A DNA stretch of 64,000 nt from Pedobacter yonginensis (GCF_003173595.1 NZ_QGNZ01000004.1:372001-436000); one strand, 5' to 3'; shown: positions 47,052-54,285, numbered from the stretch's first letter. Notes: a model not told the origin generated them from the sequence alone. A program made the numbers and translations.

Positions 47052-47845
47052 TAACGGGTTAGGGTAAATATTAAAACGGCCAAATTAATTACAACGAGGA
47101 GCGGTTGTATAACATTGTTGGCGCGTTGCAGTTTTTCGCTCATCGCTTGCGATTTGGTTTGCTGTAAAACAACAATATCATTGTTTTGCATAATGAGCTT
47201 TTTGCTGGCCAGGCTATTAATGTCATTTAGATTTACATAGATAATTTCAGGGTTACTTCTATCCCCCCTGATAATTTTTAATGATTTCGGATCGGCAGTT
47301 TTGTTAATTCCTCCCGCTTCGCCAATAATATCAATTAATGTTGTGTTGTCTCTTTCCAATAAAAAATTTCCCTGTTTTGCAAACTCGCCCAGTAGTGTAA
47401 CCTTGAGGTTTACAACGCTAAGTTCGATAATTGGATCTTTTAGGAGTTTTTGTTTATACACATCCTGAATTTTTAAAGCCGCCTCTCTTCGCGTTAAGCC
47501 CGCAACCTCAAGCTTTCCAATGGCAGGTAAATTTACCGTCCCATCTAAATCTACAGCATATGAAGAAACATTGCCGCTTGTGCCACTTGATGCTGTTGCT
47601 CCAGGAGAAATCGATGCCCCGAATTCGAAATTCTGAACGTTACGAACCGCCAATTGATCGTTCACCTTGATTTTATAGTATGCATCACTAATGCCTTGGT
47701 CGTTTACAACATAAACTTGTTTAATCGTATCTGTAAATTGATCTGTTGGGGAATAAAATAGAGTAGATTGCTTGCGGACTGCGCAGGATGAAAGGATACA
47801 CAGAATAGCTATAAAGACATAAATTATGTGTAGTTGTTTGGTCAT
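47051..47845 (-). CDS. wza: Outer-membrane polysaccharide export lipoprotein, Wza-like
   Basis: A 264-residue lipoprotein: the signal peptide ends in lipobox LSSC with Cys21 as the lipidated residue. It has the Poly_export domain (residues about 55-130, including DGTVNLPAIGKLEVAGLTRREA) summarised by VNLPAIGKLEVAG, then a SLBB-type domain at VTLLGEFAKQGNF, and a C-terminal hydrophobic segment (about 243-261). It forms the outer-membrane channel with the Wzc-like protein. It is the first gene of the locus; ATG 47845 follows a TAnnTTTG element by 33 bases. Confidence 0.9.
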   Translation of the reverse strand: MTKQLHIIYVFIAILCILSSCAVRKQSTLFYSPTDQFTDTIKQVYVVNDQGISDAYYKIKVNDQLAVRNVQNFEFGASISPGATASSGTSGNVSSYAVDLDGTVNLPAIGKLEVAGLTRREAALKIQDVYKQKLLKDPIIELSVVNLKVTLLGEFAKQGNFLLERDNTTLIDIIGEAGGINKTADPKSLKIIRGDRSNPEIIYVNLNDINSLASKKLIMQNNDIVVLQQTKSQAMSEKLQRANNVIQPLLVVINLAVLIFTLTR

Positions 47846-47878
47846 AAAGATGACAGTTTAGTTTGATTTTGTAAAGTA

Positions 47879-47886
47879 CAAAAATA
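47879..47886 (-). promoter_or_regulatory. Bacteroidota -7 element of the polysaccharide promoter
   Basis: On the minus strand the octamer TATTTTTG matches the TAnnTTTG consensus exactly, 33 bases upstream of the first codon of the export gene. No clear TTG -33 element is spaced as expected, which would fit dependence on an activator; two FNR-like sites lie upstream. Confidence 0.5.
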
Positions 47887-47920
47887 GCTTTTAAATTATC
47901 TAAAAAAGAAAAATAAAGGC

Positions 47921-47935
47921 AGTTGTCATACAACT
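47921..47935. promoter_or_regulatory. Short inverted repeat upstream of the polysaccharide promoter
   Basis: AGTTGT-CAT-ACAACT is a perfect 6-bp inverted repeat with a 3-base spacer, centred about 42 bases upstream of the -7 element. It could be an operator for a second regulator. It differs from the FNR-like sites. Confidence 0.35.
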
Positions 47936-47959
47936 TTGTCTTAAAATATCACGAATACG

Positions 47960-47973
47960 TTGATAAAAGTCAA
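47960..47973. promoter_or_regulatory. FNR/CRP-like operator
   Basis: TTGAT-AAAA-GTCAA matches the FNR half-site pattern with one change in the right arm. Its centre is 80.5 bases upstream of the -7 element of the polysaccharide promoter, about three helical turns further than the equivalent site is from the substrate promoter. A second copy lies at 48165. Confidence 0.55.
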
Positions 47974-48164
47974 TACTTATTAGCTTTTGATTGCGTGTAC
48001 GCTTAACATGCAATGGCCTTAACCTCTTTTCCCCTTCTCCAAATTATCAATATACTTTCTGCGGTTGAGCAGTTGTTCTTAAATCGATGGGATGGGATTT
48101 TAGAGCGCAGTTCAACTCAATAAATGCAAAGCGTATGAAAACTTCTATCAGCCAATTATTATTG

Positions 48165-48178
48165 TTGATAAAAGTCAA
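48165..48178. promoter_or_regulatory. FNR/CRP-like operator
   Basis: TTGAT-AAAA-GTCAA, extended to a GTTGA/TCAAC inverted repeat. The centre lies 49.5 bases before the first base of the -7 element at 48221, which places it near -60 from a likely start, the usual activator position for class I Crp/Fnr promoters. Confidence 0.55.
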
Positions 48179-48220
48179 CACTATTATTCCTCATTTAAAT
48201 CCATAGAATTTGAAATAGGC

Positions 48221-48228
48221 TATATTTG
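48221..48228 (+). promoter_or_regulatory. Bacteroidota -7 element of the first substrate gene
   Basis: TATATTTG matches TAnnTTTG exactly, 60 bases before the ATG at 48288. No TTG -33 element is properly spaced. The 3' flank (ATCCTCCT) is shared with the region upstream of the paralogous gene at 49316, which there has TATATTTA. Confidence 0.5.
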
Positions 48229-48287
48229 ATATCACATCCTCCTCAACCTTTCAATTTATTAAGTAATAAAAGGTCAATTTCCAATAG

Positions 48288-48671
48288 ATGAGGAATTTCA
48301 AATCTTTTTTGGTGTTTGGTTTAGTTTTTCTTCTGAATCGAAACGCTTCCGCACAAACTGGTTGCATCGGGAGTATAACTGGCGATTTATATCTCACCAA
48401 TACCACGGGTACAAATTACAATTATGGTGGTACCGTGATTGCTAGCGCCAATATTTATTCAACGTACTGTATCACATCCATCGGCGCAAATGGAACTTGC
48501 ACGGTAGTAAGTGTTCCATTTTTTGGCTCCGTATCGGGATCCTTAACTACGTATAGTTTGCCTGCTGGATGTTCGTTAGATGGTGATGAATATGTCTTTT
48601 CAGGGTTTTCTCTTTTGGTTTTCTGTTTCATCGGAAGACGTGCAAAAAAACGACTCCCTAGTGAATGTTAA
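48288..48671 (+). CDS. Small secreted protein with altered CTERM sorting tail (substrate 1)
   Basis: A 127-residue protein: signal peptide of about 23 residues ending at ASAQ, a mature Cys a few residues later (TGCIGS), an ectodomain with four Cys, then a C-terminal tail. Where four related proteins have C-P-L-D-D-Y or close, this one reads CSLDGDEYVF, followed by a hydrophobic helix (FSGFSLLVFCFI) and a basic end (GRRAKKR). About three quarters identical by eye to the mature part of the protein at 49316. The altered motif may reduce processing. It is preceded by an exact -7 element and an FNR-like site. Function unknown. Confidence 0.78.
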   Translation: MRNFKSFLVFGLVFLLNRNASAQTGCIGSITGDLYLTNTTGTNYNYGGTVIASANIYSTYCITSIGANGTCTVVSVPFFGSVSGSLTTYSLPAGCSLDGDEYVFSGFSLLVFCFIGRRAKKRLPSEC

Positions 48672-48718
48672 CGCGTAAGTTTAAAATAGGCATGCTTTTG
48701 TAGTATTAATCATATTAG

Positions 48719-48749
48719 TTGGTATTCTGAGCTGATTTGGGTAAATTTG
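48719..48749 (+). promoter_or_regulatory. Complete Bacteroidota promoter (TTG-N20-TAAATTTG)
   Basis: A TTG at 48719-48721 is followed after exactly 20 bases by TAAATTTG (48742-48749), the textbook spacing of the Bacteroidota primary sigma factor. It ends 27 bases before the ATG at 48777 and shows that the second substrate gene is transcribed on its own. A TTG inside the -7 element, at 48747, could be misread as a start codon. Confidence 0.6.
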
Positions 48750-48776
48750 CATCAAAATCATTTCAATCCCTGTTGT

Positions 48777-49151
48777 ATGAATGTGCTGATAAGAAATATT
48801 CTCCGTATTTCGCTTCTATTTTTGTGTTCTATCCCGCTCCATTCCTTTTCTCAATCAGGTACAGGCTGTTATGTTGCCGCCCAAAATACTTTGTATCTCA
48901 ATACTGGAAACGTTAACAATTGTTCTTTTTACAGAAACTATTGCCCAAATGATGATCCTCAGGGAGAGGTTGTGGCCATATCGGGGTCGAGTACAACCAC
49001 ATGTAATTTTTGTTATTTACAGTCGAGTAGTGGCGTAATTCGCAACTACGCAGTTTATAATTGCACACTAGATGATTACGTTTGGGTTTTACCTGTGATT
49101 TTAGGCGCTGCGGGATTTTCGATCTTAAGAAAGAAACTGATTTTCTCCTAA
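48777..49151 (+). CDS. Small secreted protein with CTERM sorting tail (substrate 2)
   Basis: A 124-residue protein from ATG 48777: signal peptide ending near SFSQ, a Cys soon after (GTGCYV), six Cys in the ectodomain including a CNFC pair, and the tail CTLDDYVW, hydrophobic helix (about 15 residues), then RKK. I chose ATG 48777 over a TTG ten codons upstream because that TTG lies inside the promoter. The Cys pairs suggest disulfides in the periplasm or outside. No function recognised. Confidence 0.8.
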   Translation: MNVLIRNILRISLLFLCSIPLHSFSQSGTGCYVAAQNTLYLNTGNVNNCSFYRNYCPNDDPQGEVVAISGSSTTTCNFCYLQSSSGVIRNYAVYNCTLDDYVWVLPVILGAAGFSILRKKLIFS

Positions 49152-49315
49152 ATTGTATCTTTTAAACACGAATGTTTTATCATTAACATCTCTTTATTCA
49201 TGTAAAAATTATTGCCTTTGCTTTAAGTAAGTGAGCTAAAAATCAATTATATTTACTCTAAATCCTCCTTATTGTTTCGATTATTTCCATGATTAAATAA
49301 GCAACTTTTTAATCG

Positions 49316-49696
49316 ATGGGGAATTTCAAGAGTTTTTTAATTATGGGGTTGCTTGCTCTCATGACTAAAAGCGCCTTTGCACAAACCGGTTGCATTGGGA
49401 GTATTTCGGGCAAGTTATATACAACCAATACTACTGGTACAAATTATGATTATACTGGAACTGTAATTGCCAGTGCCGCCATTCCTACAACCGTTTGTAT
49501 TACCTCTGTTGGGGCCAATGGAACATGCACAATCGTAAGTGTTCCATTTTTCGGTACTTTATCTGGCTCTTTAACAACATATTCTGCGCTTTCTAATTGT
49601 CCACTAGATGATTATGTAGGATACCTGTTTGTTTCACTTTCCCTTCTTGGCTACTGGTTTATTCGAAAACAATCATATAGGGATATCTGTAGCTAA
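49316..49696 (+). CDS. Small secreted protein with CTERM sorting tail (substrate 3)
   Basis: A 126-residue protein: signal peptide ending at FAQ, mature TGCIGS, four Cys, and the tail CPLDDYVG, hydrophobic helix, then RKQ. It is a close paralogue of the protein at 48288, and the bases before both genes are alike too (TATATTT, then ATCCTCCT), so gene and promoter were probably duplicated together. Its -7 element is TATATTTA, one base off consensus. Ectodomain rich in Thr, Gly and Ser. Confidence 0.8.
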   Translation: MGNFKSFLIMGLLALMTKSAFAQTGCIGSISGKLYTTNTTGTNYDYTGTVIASAAIPTTVCITSVGANGTCTIVSVPFFGTLSGSLTTYSALSNCPLDDYVGYLFVSLSLLGYWFIRKQSYRDICS

Positions 49697-49850
49697 TTAA
49701 CTTTTTTTAAAAACGAAAATCCAACGGAGCTTTTCTTTCGTATTGTCTGAAGAAAGCCAAAATATTTCTAAAATTAGAATAAAACATTTTAATTTTGAAT
49801 ATTTGCTAAAAAAAAGTAGGATTAAATTTACCATTGTTGTCTGTTTCTTT

Positions 49851-50324
49851 ATGAATAATTTTAGGCTGAGTCTATTCGTGGCTTTGTTTTTTATAACTTT
49901 CCATTCGAATGCTCAAACCACTGGGTGCTTAATTAGTAATACGTTTTACACATCTTATTTAGGTATGGTCACCTCGTCCCCAAGTGATAATTCCTTCTCT
50001 GGATCTCCAAGAGTTTACGATTTAAATGGAAACAAGTCAGATATCAATTATCAATCCTACGAAATTTGTAATACGGTAAGTTCAAGCAATAATAGCATAA
50101 CACGATCTGGGCCACTATGCTTCGTAATGTCGAGTACTCAATATAATTCTTATCCGGGTGGGGTTGCCCCAAGTTATCCTGGTAACAACGGAACATTAGA
50201 AACCTACACAATAACCATGTGTCCGTTAGATGATTATGTTTGGTTGATGTTGGCTTTGTTTTCAGGTTTGGTTTTCTATCTGTTTAGAAGCAAAGTTGAA
50301 ATGAACGCCGTACTTCAGCGCTAG
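49851..50324 (+). CDS. Small secreted protein with CTERM sorting tail (substrate 4)
   Basis: A 157-residue protein from ATG 49851: signal peptide ending at SNAQ, then TTGCLIS, four Cys, and the tail CPLDDYVW, hydrophobic helix (LMLALFSGLVFYLF), RSK. A longer in-frame TTG start at 49743 would put 36 charged residues before the signal peptide, so it is rejected. The ectodomain is rich in Ser, Asn, Gly and Tyr. It converges with the aminotransferase gene, 31 bases away. Confidence 0.78.
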   Translation: MNNFRLSLFVALFFITFHSNAQTTGCLISNTFYTSYLGMVTSSPSDNSFSGSPRVYDLNGNKSDINYQSYEICNTVSSSNNSITRSGPLCFVMSSTQYNSYPGGVAPSYPGNNGTLETYTITMCPLDDYVWLMLALFSGLVFYLFRSKVEMNAVLQR

Positions 50325-50355
50325 TTATAAGAGCTGAACTTGGTTTTAAGTTTAT

Positions 50356-51477
50356 TTATTTTCCCTTATACTGTTTAATTACAGATACAACTCTTTCCAA
50401 GTCGTCATTTTCCAATCCTAAGCCAGAAGGTAAGTAGAATCCCCTTCTCGCCAATTTTTCTGCATTTGGGAAAGATTCTTTTTCGAAGAAACCCATTTGT
50501 TTAAAAATAGGTTGTTCGTGCATACACCAAAAGAAGGGTCGGGTGGCAATTTTATTTTGATTAAGACAATCTATTAAGCCCTCTTTTTCTTTTTCTGATG
50601 GGGCCACCAAGCCAAATACCCAATAGATATTTTCTGCCTGGGCACTTGATTTTTCGGGAAGTAAAAAGCCTTCATCCTTTAAAAAACTTAATTCCTTTTG
50701 GTAAAACTCGCCTAACTGTCTTTTTTTGCTTAGGAATGAATCTATTTGTTCGAGCTGGGCAAGGCCGAGCGCAGCTTGCAAATTGGTCATTCTGTAATTC
50801 CAGCCCAATTCATAATGTACAAATCTTGGCCCTTCAGGTTCAAAACATAAATTTCTCAATTTTTGGCAGCGCTCGGCAATGGCTTGATTGTTGGTTAAAA
50901 TTATGCCGCCTTCACCTGTGGTAATATGTTTGTTTGGATAAAAACTGAAGATGGAAACATCACCAAAACACCCACATTTTTGGCCATTGTAGGTTTGCCC
51001 ATGCACTTCAGCCGCATCTTCAATTATTTTTAAATTATATTTTTTTGCAAGTGAAAGAATAGGCTCTATATCAACCGGTAAGCCATACACATGCACCACA
51101 ATAATGGCTTTTGTTTTGGCGGTGATTTTACCTTCAATCTCTGTCACATTCATGTTCCAATCTGTTAAACTGCAATCTACTAAAACAGGGATTGCGCCAG
51201 CTGTAACTACAGATTGTGCTGGCGAAATGATGGTAAAGGTGGGCATAATTACTTCATCACCTGTACCTATGCCCAATGCTTTTACAGCAATATCCAGCGC
51301 GGCAGAGCCATTGCTAACTGCAACGCCATATTTTTGGCCAATATAGGCCGAAAACTTCGTCTCAAATTCTTTTATGAAAGGGCCTTCACTACTAATCCAA
51401 CCTGTTGTAATGCATTCAGTTAAATATTTAAGTTCGTTGCCATTTAACAAAGGTGTATTAACAGGTATAAATTTCAT
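50356..51477 (-). CDS. DegT/DnrJ/EryC1-type sugar aminotransferase, perosamine-synthase-like
   Basis: A 373-residue PLP-dependent aminotransferase. The PLP-binding Lys lies in FYPNKHITTGEGG (about residue 184), preceded by VSNGSAALDIAV and IEDAAEVHG. The opening VNTPLLNGNELKYLTECITT and WISSEGPFI resemble GDP-perosamine synthase and related 4-keto-sugar aminotransferases. It converts a nucleotide-bound keto sugar to an amino sugar with glutamate as donor. Last gene of a three-gene minus-strand unit; eight bases after the methyltransferase. The exact sugar is inferred. Confidence 0.85.
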   Translation of the reverse strand: MKFIPVNTPLLNGNELKYLTECITTGWISSEGPFIKEFETKFSAYIGQKYGVAVSNGSAALDIAVKALGIGTGDEVIMPTFTIISPAQSVVTAGAIPVLVDCSLTDWNMNVTEIEGKITAKTKAIIVVHVYGLPVDIEPILSLAKKYNLKIIEDAAEVHGQTYNGQKCGCFGDVSIFSFYPNKHITTGEGGIILTNNQAIAERCQKLRNLCFEPEGPRFVHYELGWNYRMTNLQAALGLAQLEQIDSFLSKKRQLGEFYQKELSFLKDEGFLLPEKSSAQAENIYWVFGLVAPSEKEKEGLIDCLNQNKIATRPFFWCMHEQPIFKQMGFFEKESFPNAEKLARRGFYLPSGLGLENDDLERVVSVIKQYKGK

Positions 51478-51484
51478 AAGTACA

Positions 51485-52237
51485 TTATATTTTTTGAAGA
51501 ACGAAGCACACGCCCCAAGTATCTGCGCCAGGTTGTTTGGCCGTTAAAAATTCGTGATTGGCCACTACTTTAAATCCAGAAACATCAGCCAGTAGTTTAA
51601 TTTCTGGAATACTGAAATGACGCATTTTATGGATTTCATCAAAGTAAGTGCTCGTGTTCGTCATTTTATCCAATACTTCAATGTGGTAGTTCACATCAAT
51701 TACGTTGCTGTTCCAATGAATTTCGGGTGTGGCATGCCTAAGCACTTTAATTACTTCGTTTTCAATTGATTTTGTTCTTTTTTCTGGTAGTTGGGTTAAA
51801 ACCGCAGGGCTGTACCAAATGTCGAATATAAAAATGCCACCTGTTTTTAGACTGTTATTTACGTTTGCGAATGCTTTTTTTAAGTCTTCGTTTGTGGTTA
51901 AATAACTCATTACATGGAAAAGAGAAATGGCGACATCAAAATGTTTTAAACCGTTGTAACTTTCAATAGAAGATTGAACAAAGGAAAGATTGGATTTACT
52001 TTTGGCGTTTGCAATTTTAATCATCTCCTCGCTTGGCTCTATGCCTACTACGTCAAATCCTTTGGATGCCAATATACTAGCATGTTTTCCCGTGCCCGAT
52101 CCAAACTCAATAATATTTGTTGTGTGATCTTGATATCGGTTGATCAAATCTAAAATATAATCTACTTCTTGTTCGTAATCTTTGTCTTTGTACAGTAAGT
52201 CGTAATAAGAACTGTATATATTAAAAACATCTGGCAT
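51485..52237 (-). CDS. SAM-dependent methyltransferase, N-methyltransferase-like
   Basis: A 250-residue class I methyltransferase: the opening FNIYSSYYDLLYKDKDYEQE resembles the sugar N,N-dimethyltransferases of the TylM1/DesVI type, with motif I IIEFGSGTGKHASIL and post-I DVAISLFHVMSYL. Next to an aminotransferase and a cupin, methylation of an amino sugar is the simplest reading; a free O-methyl role cannot be excluded. Start ATG 52237, three bases after the cupin stop. Confidence 0.75.
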   Translation of the reverse strand: MPDVFNIYSSYYDLLYKDKDYEQEVDYILDLINRYQDHTTNIIEFGSGTGKHASILASKGFDVVGIEPSEEMIKIANAKSKSNLSFVQSSIESYNGLKHFDVAISLFHVMSYLTTNEDLKKAFANVNNSLKTGGIFIFDIWYSPAVLTQLPEKRTKSIENEVIKVLRHATPEIHWNSNVIDVNYHIEVLDKMTNTSTYFDEIHKMRHFSIPEIKLLADVSGFKVVANHEFLTAKQPGADTWGVCFVLQKI

Positions 52238-52240
52238 GGC

Positions 52241-52642
52241 TTAGGATTTGAATCTTACTTTATCTTCTTCGCCAACATAAGGCCCTTGTTTAATTTCGAT
52301 CATTTCCGAATCTTCAAGCATTTCGAAACCATGCCCGCCATTGGCCAACAGAATGACATCGCCAGTGCTTACGATGCGATTTTCAAGATAGCGTTGGGCC
52401 TCATCGTAAAAGTTGACCAGAACCTTGCCACTTTTGATATATAGTACTTCTTGAGTTAACACCACTTTTCTTTCTATCAATTTATGAATATGGGGTTCGA
52501 TTAGGTAACCCTTTTTTCGATTCATATAACCCAGTTGCTGCGAAAAATCATTGGGTGTAAAAAAGCTGATGCCATCTTTTTCATAGTTGGCCCTAATGAT
52601 AATTGCGAGTAAAATACCCTGATGTTCTATTTTTTCAACCAT
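52241..52642 (-). CDS. Cupin-fold protein of an amino-sugar cassette
   Basis: A 133-residue single-domain cupin-like protein: EPHIHKLIER supplies the histidine pair, followed by VLYIKSGKVLVNFYDE and a late GGHGFEML loop. By position it could act on the nucleotide sugar, as 3,4-ketoisomerases of the FdtA/QdtA/Tyl1a type do next to an aminotransferase, but its sequence is not clearly of that family. First gene of the unit; a TACTTTTG element lies about 126 bases upstream. Confidence 0.65.
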   Translation of the reverse strand: MVEKIEHQGILLAIIIRANYEKDGISFFTPNDFSQQLGYMNRKKGYLIEPHIHKLIERKVVLTQEVLYIKSGKVLVNFYDEAQRYLENRIVSTGDVILLANGGHGFEMLEDSEMIEIKQGPYVGEEDKVRFKS

Positions 52643-52767
52643 ATAAATCGTTTGCTGATCTGTTTGTAAAAATAGATATTTCTTTTAAAGAATCGTCTGA
52701 TTGGTTTTTATCTGTTTTAAGGTCAAATCTTAAAATGTAATCGCCATCCCAATACATGTAAGCCATC

Positions 52768-52775
52768 TCAAAAGT
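52768..52775 (-). promoter_or_regulatory. Candidate -7 element of the amino-sugar cassette
   Basis: On the minus strand TACTTTTG fits TAnnTTTG exactly, 126 bases before the cupin start. No TTG -33 element is seen at the usual distance, so support is limited. Confidence 0.3.
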
Positions 52776-52892
52776 ACATTATCCTTAATGTTCATTTTCA
52801 GCCTTTTAAGCGATTTTTTACCCTCGTTAACTTGAACAAAACGAACGTAGGTTGTAAGCCTCATAAGCTGTTTTTTTGTTTAAAAATGGTTT

Positions 52893-53303
52893 ATGAAAAT
52901 TTTTGTAATCTTATTGATTTTCAGTTTGTTTAATTTTGTTTTTATGGATAAGGCCAATAGTCAAGAGTGCCTAATCACCCAAGCGGGGCCTGCGTATAAT
53001 CGGGTTTATACCTCGCCAAATGTTAATGTGTTAGCTGGTGGATATGCCATGTACAATGCTACGCCTTCAATGTATAGCGAATGTGGTTGGACACCCGTTG
53101 GTATTACTGGAAAAGCTTGCGGAGTTTGTAGTTTTTTAGGTGTTTGTGTTGGGGGTACTTGTGCTTGTTTAGGGACAATCTACACGGGTTACGAGGCATC
53201 AAGCTTTACAATTATAGATTGCCCGATTGACAACTATACCTGGGCATTCGCCTTATCTTCTGCTGTTATGGGTGTTTTTATGGTTAGGAAAAGAATTGTG
53301 TAA
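52893..53303 (+). CDS. Small secreted protein with CTERM sorting tail (substrate 5)
   Basis: A 136-residue protein: signal peptide of about 23 residues ending at ANSQ, a Cys directly after (ECLITQ), eight Cys in the ectodomain including GVCVGGTCACLG, and the tail CPIDNYTW, hydrophobic helix (AFALSSAVMGVFMV), RKR. The P-I-D of this tail matches the name 'PID-CTERM' that I recall for a Bacteroidota sorting signal. It is more Cys-rich than its relatives, and lies apart from them after the amino-sugar unit. Confidence 0.78.
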   Translation: MKIFVILLIFSLFNFVFMDKANSQECLITQAGPAYNRVYTSPNVNVLAGGYAMYNATPSMYSECGWTPVGITGKACGVCSFLGVCVGGTCACLGTIYTGYEASSFTIIDCPIDNYTWAFALSSAVMGVFMVRKRIV

Positions 53304-53448
53304 TTTAAAACTCAATTTTATATTATATTTTTGGATTATTATTTTTTTGGCCAAGGATAAATTTGAATTTAACGATCTCACCATTGCAAACTCATTAATA
53401 ATAAGGTTAGATTTAGCTTTAAACTTAAATAGCCGTGCCACCGTTTAA

Positions 53449-54192
53449 ATGAAGATATCATTAGTTACCGTTGTGTATAATGGAGAAGCATTCTTAAAGA
53501 ACTGCATCGAATCTGTTATTGCTCAATCTTATACAGATGTGGAATACATTGTTATCGATGGAAGCTCGGTTGACAGCACCTTAGATATAATAGAAGCGTA
53601 TCGGCCGCACATTCATAAATTCGTTTCAGAACAAGATAGAGGGCTGTACGATGCTATTAATAAAGGAATTAAGATGGCTAGTGGAGATATTGTGGGGATT
53701 TTAAATGCGGATGATATGTTTGCTTCAGATGCTGTGTTAAAACAGGTTGCGGAGGCTTTTATTCAAAACCCACACATCGATGCAGTTTATGGCGATTTGA
53801 ATTATGTTCACCCACATACTTTGAACATCCTCCGTACATGGAAATCCCGTCAAACCTCTTGGATAGACATTGGAAAAGGATGGATGCCCGCACACCCAAC
53901 CTTATATTTGAAAAGAACTTTATTTGAAAAATTGGGCCCTTATGCCTTAGATTTAGGAACCACAGCCGATTACGACTTGATTGTGAGGTATTTTTACAAA
54001 CATAAAATTGTTGCCCAATATCTTCCAAAATTGATGGTGAACATGCGCACTGGCGGGCTAAGCAATAAATCCTTCAATAGTAGATATTTAGCTTTCAAAA
54101 ATGATTATAAAGTATTGAAAAGAAACGAGATACCCAACCCAATGATCACTATTTTAAGAAAAAAATTTGGCAAACTCTTGCAGTTTATCTAA
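53449..54192 (+). CDS. Glycosyltransferase family 2
   Basis: A 247-residue GT-A enzyme: ISLVTVVYNGEAFLKNCIES, IVIDGSSVDSTLDI (about residues 32-45), and the metal motif in GILNADDMF (about 81-89). It is short, lacking the extra C-terminal domain of many GT2 enzymes. Possible TAnnTTTG elements lie at 53326-53333 and 53358-53365. It is separated from the long locus and could add to the same glycan. Confidence 0.85.
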   Translation: MKISLVTVVYNGEAFLKNCIESVIAQSYTDVEYIVIDGSSVDSTLDIIEAYRPHIHKFVSEQDRGLYDAINKGIKMASGDIVGILNADDMFASDAVLKQVAEAFIQNPHIDAVYGDLNYVHPHTLNILRTWKSRQTSWIDIGKGWMPAHPTLYLKRTLFEKLGPYALDLGTTADYDLIVRYFYKHKIVAQYLPKLMVNMRTGGLSNKSFNSRYLAFKNDYKVLKRNEIPNPMITILRKKFGKLLQFI

Positions 54193-54285
54193 TCATTTAA
54201 CAGTCATCAGGCGGAGAATTTTTCAATTCAATGAATTTAAAAATGGATAATACTAGTGAACAACATAAAGTACTGCTAATTTTCT

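Larger units (their letters stand above)
47846..48287. other. Divergent regulatory region between the polysaccharide and substrate genes
   Basis: This 442-base stretch has no supported gene. It holds promoter elements for both directions (47879-47886 minus, 48221-48228 plus), two copies of an FNR/CRP-like site (47960-47973 and 48165-48178) that share an identical 15-mer, and a separate 6-bp inverted repeat at 47921-47935. It is the most densely patterned noncoding stretch of the window. Confidence 0.65.

Noticed and set aside
591..47845. Mobile element origin of the polysaccharide locus
   Set aside because: No transposase, integrase, tRNA or flanking direct repeat was seen within the window; horizontal gain cannot be judged from the sequence alone.
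48747..48776. TTG start ten codons upstream of the second substrate gene
   Set aside because: The TTG lies inside the -7 element TAAATTTG and the extra residues would precede the signal peptide.
49743..49850. Long N-terminal extension of the fourth substrate protein
   Set aside because: It would place 36 charged residues before a clear signal peptide that begins at ATG 49851.
52241..52642. Firm assignment of the cupin as an FdtA/QdtA 3,4-ketoisomerase
   Set aside because: The histidine pair is present, but the typical FdtA neighbourhood (F-H-A-H-K) and closing residues are not.
48288..53303. LPXTG-type or type IX secretion C-terminal domains on the small proteins
   Set aside because: There is no LPXTG motif, and the tails end in a membrane helix with basic residues, not in a beta-rich T9SS domain.
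53253..53441. Minus-strand 62-codon frame between the fifth substrate and the GT2 gene
   Set aside because: It overlaps the substrate gene in antisense, and its composition is that of AT-rich intergenic DNA.
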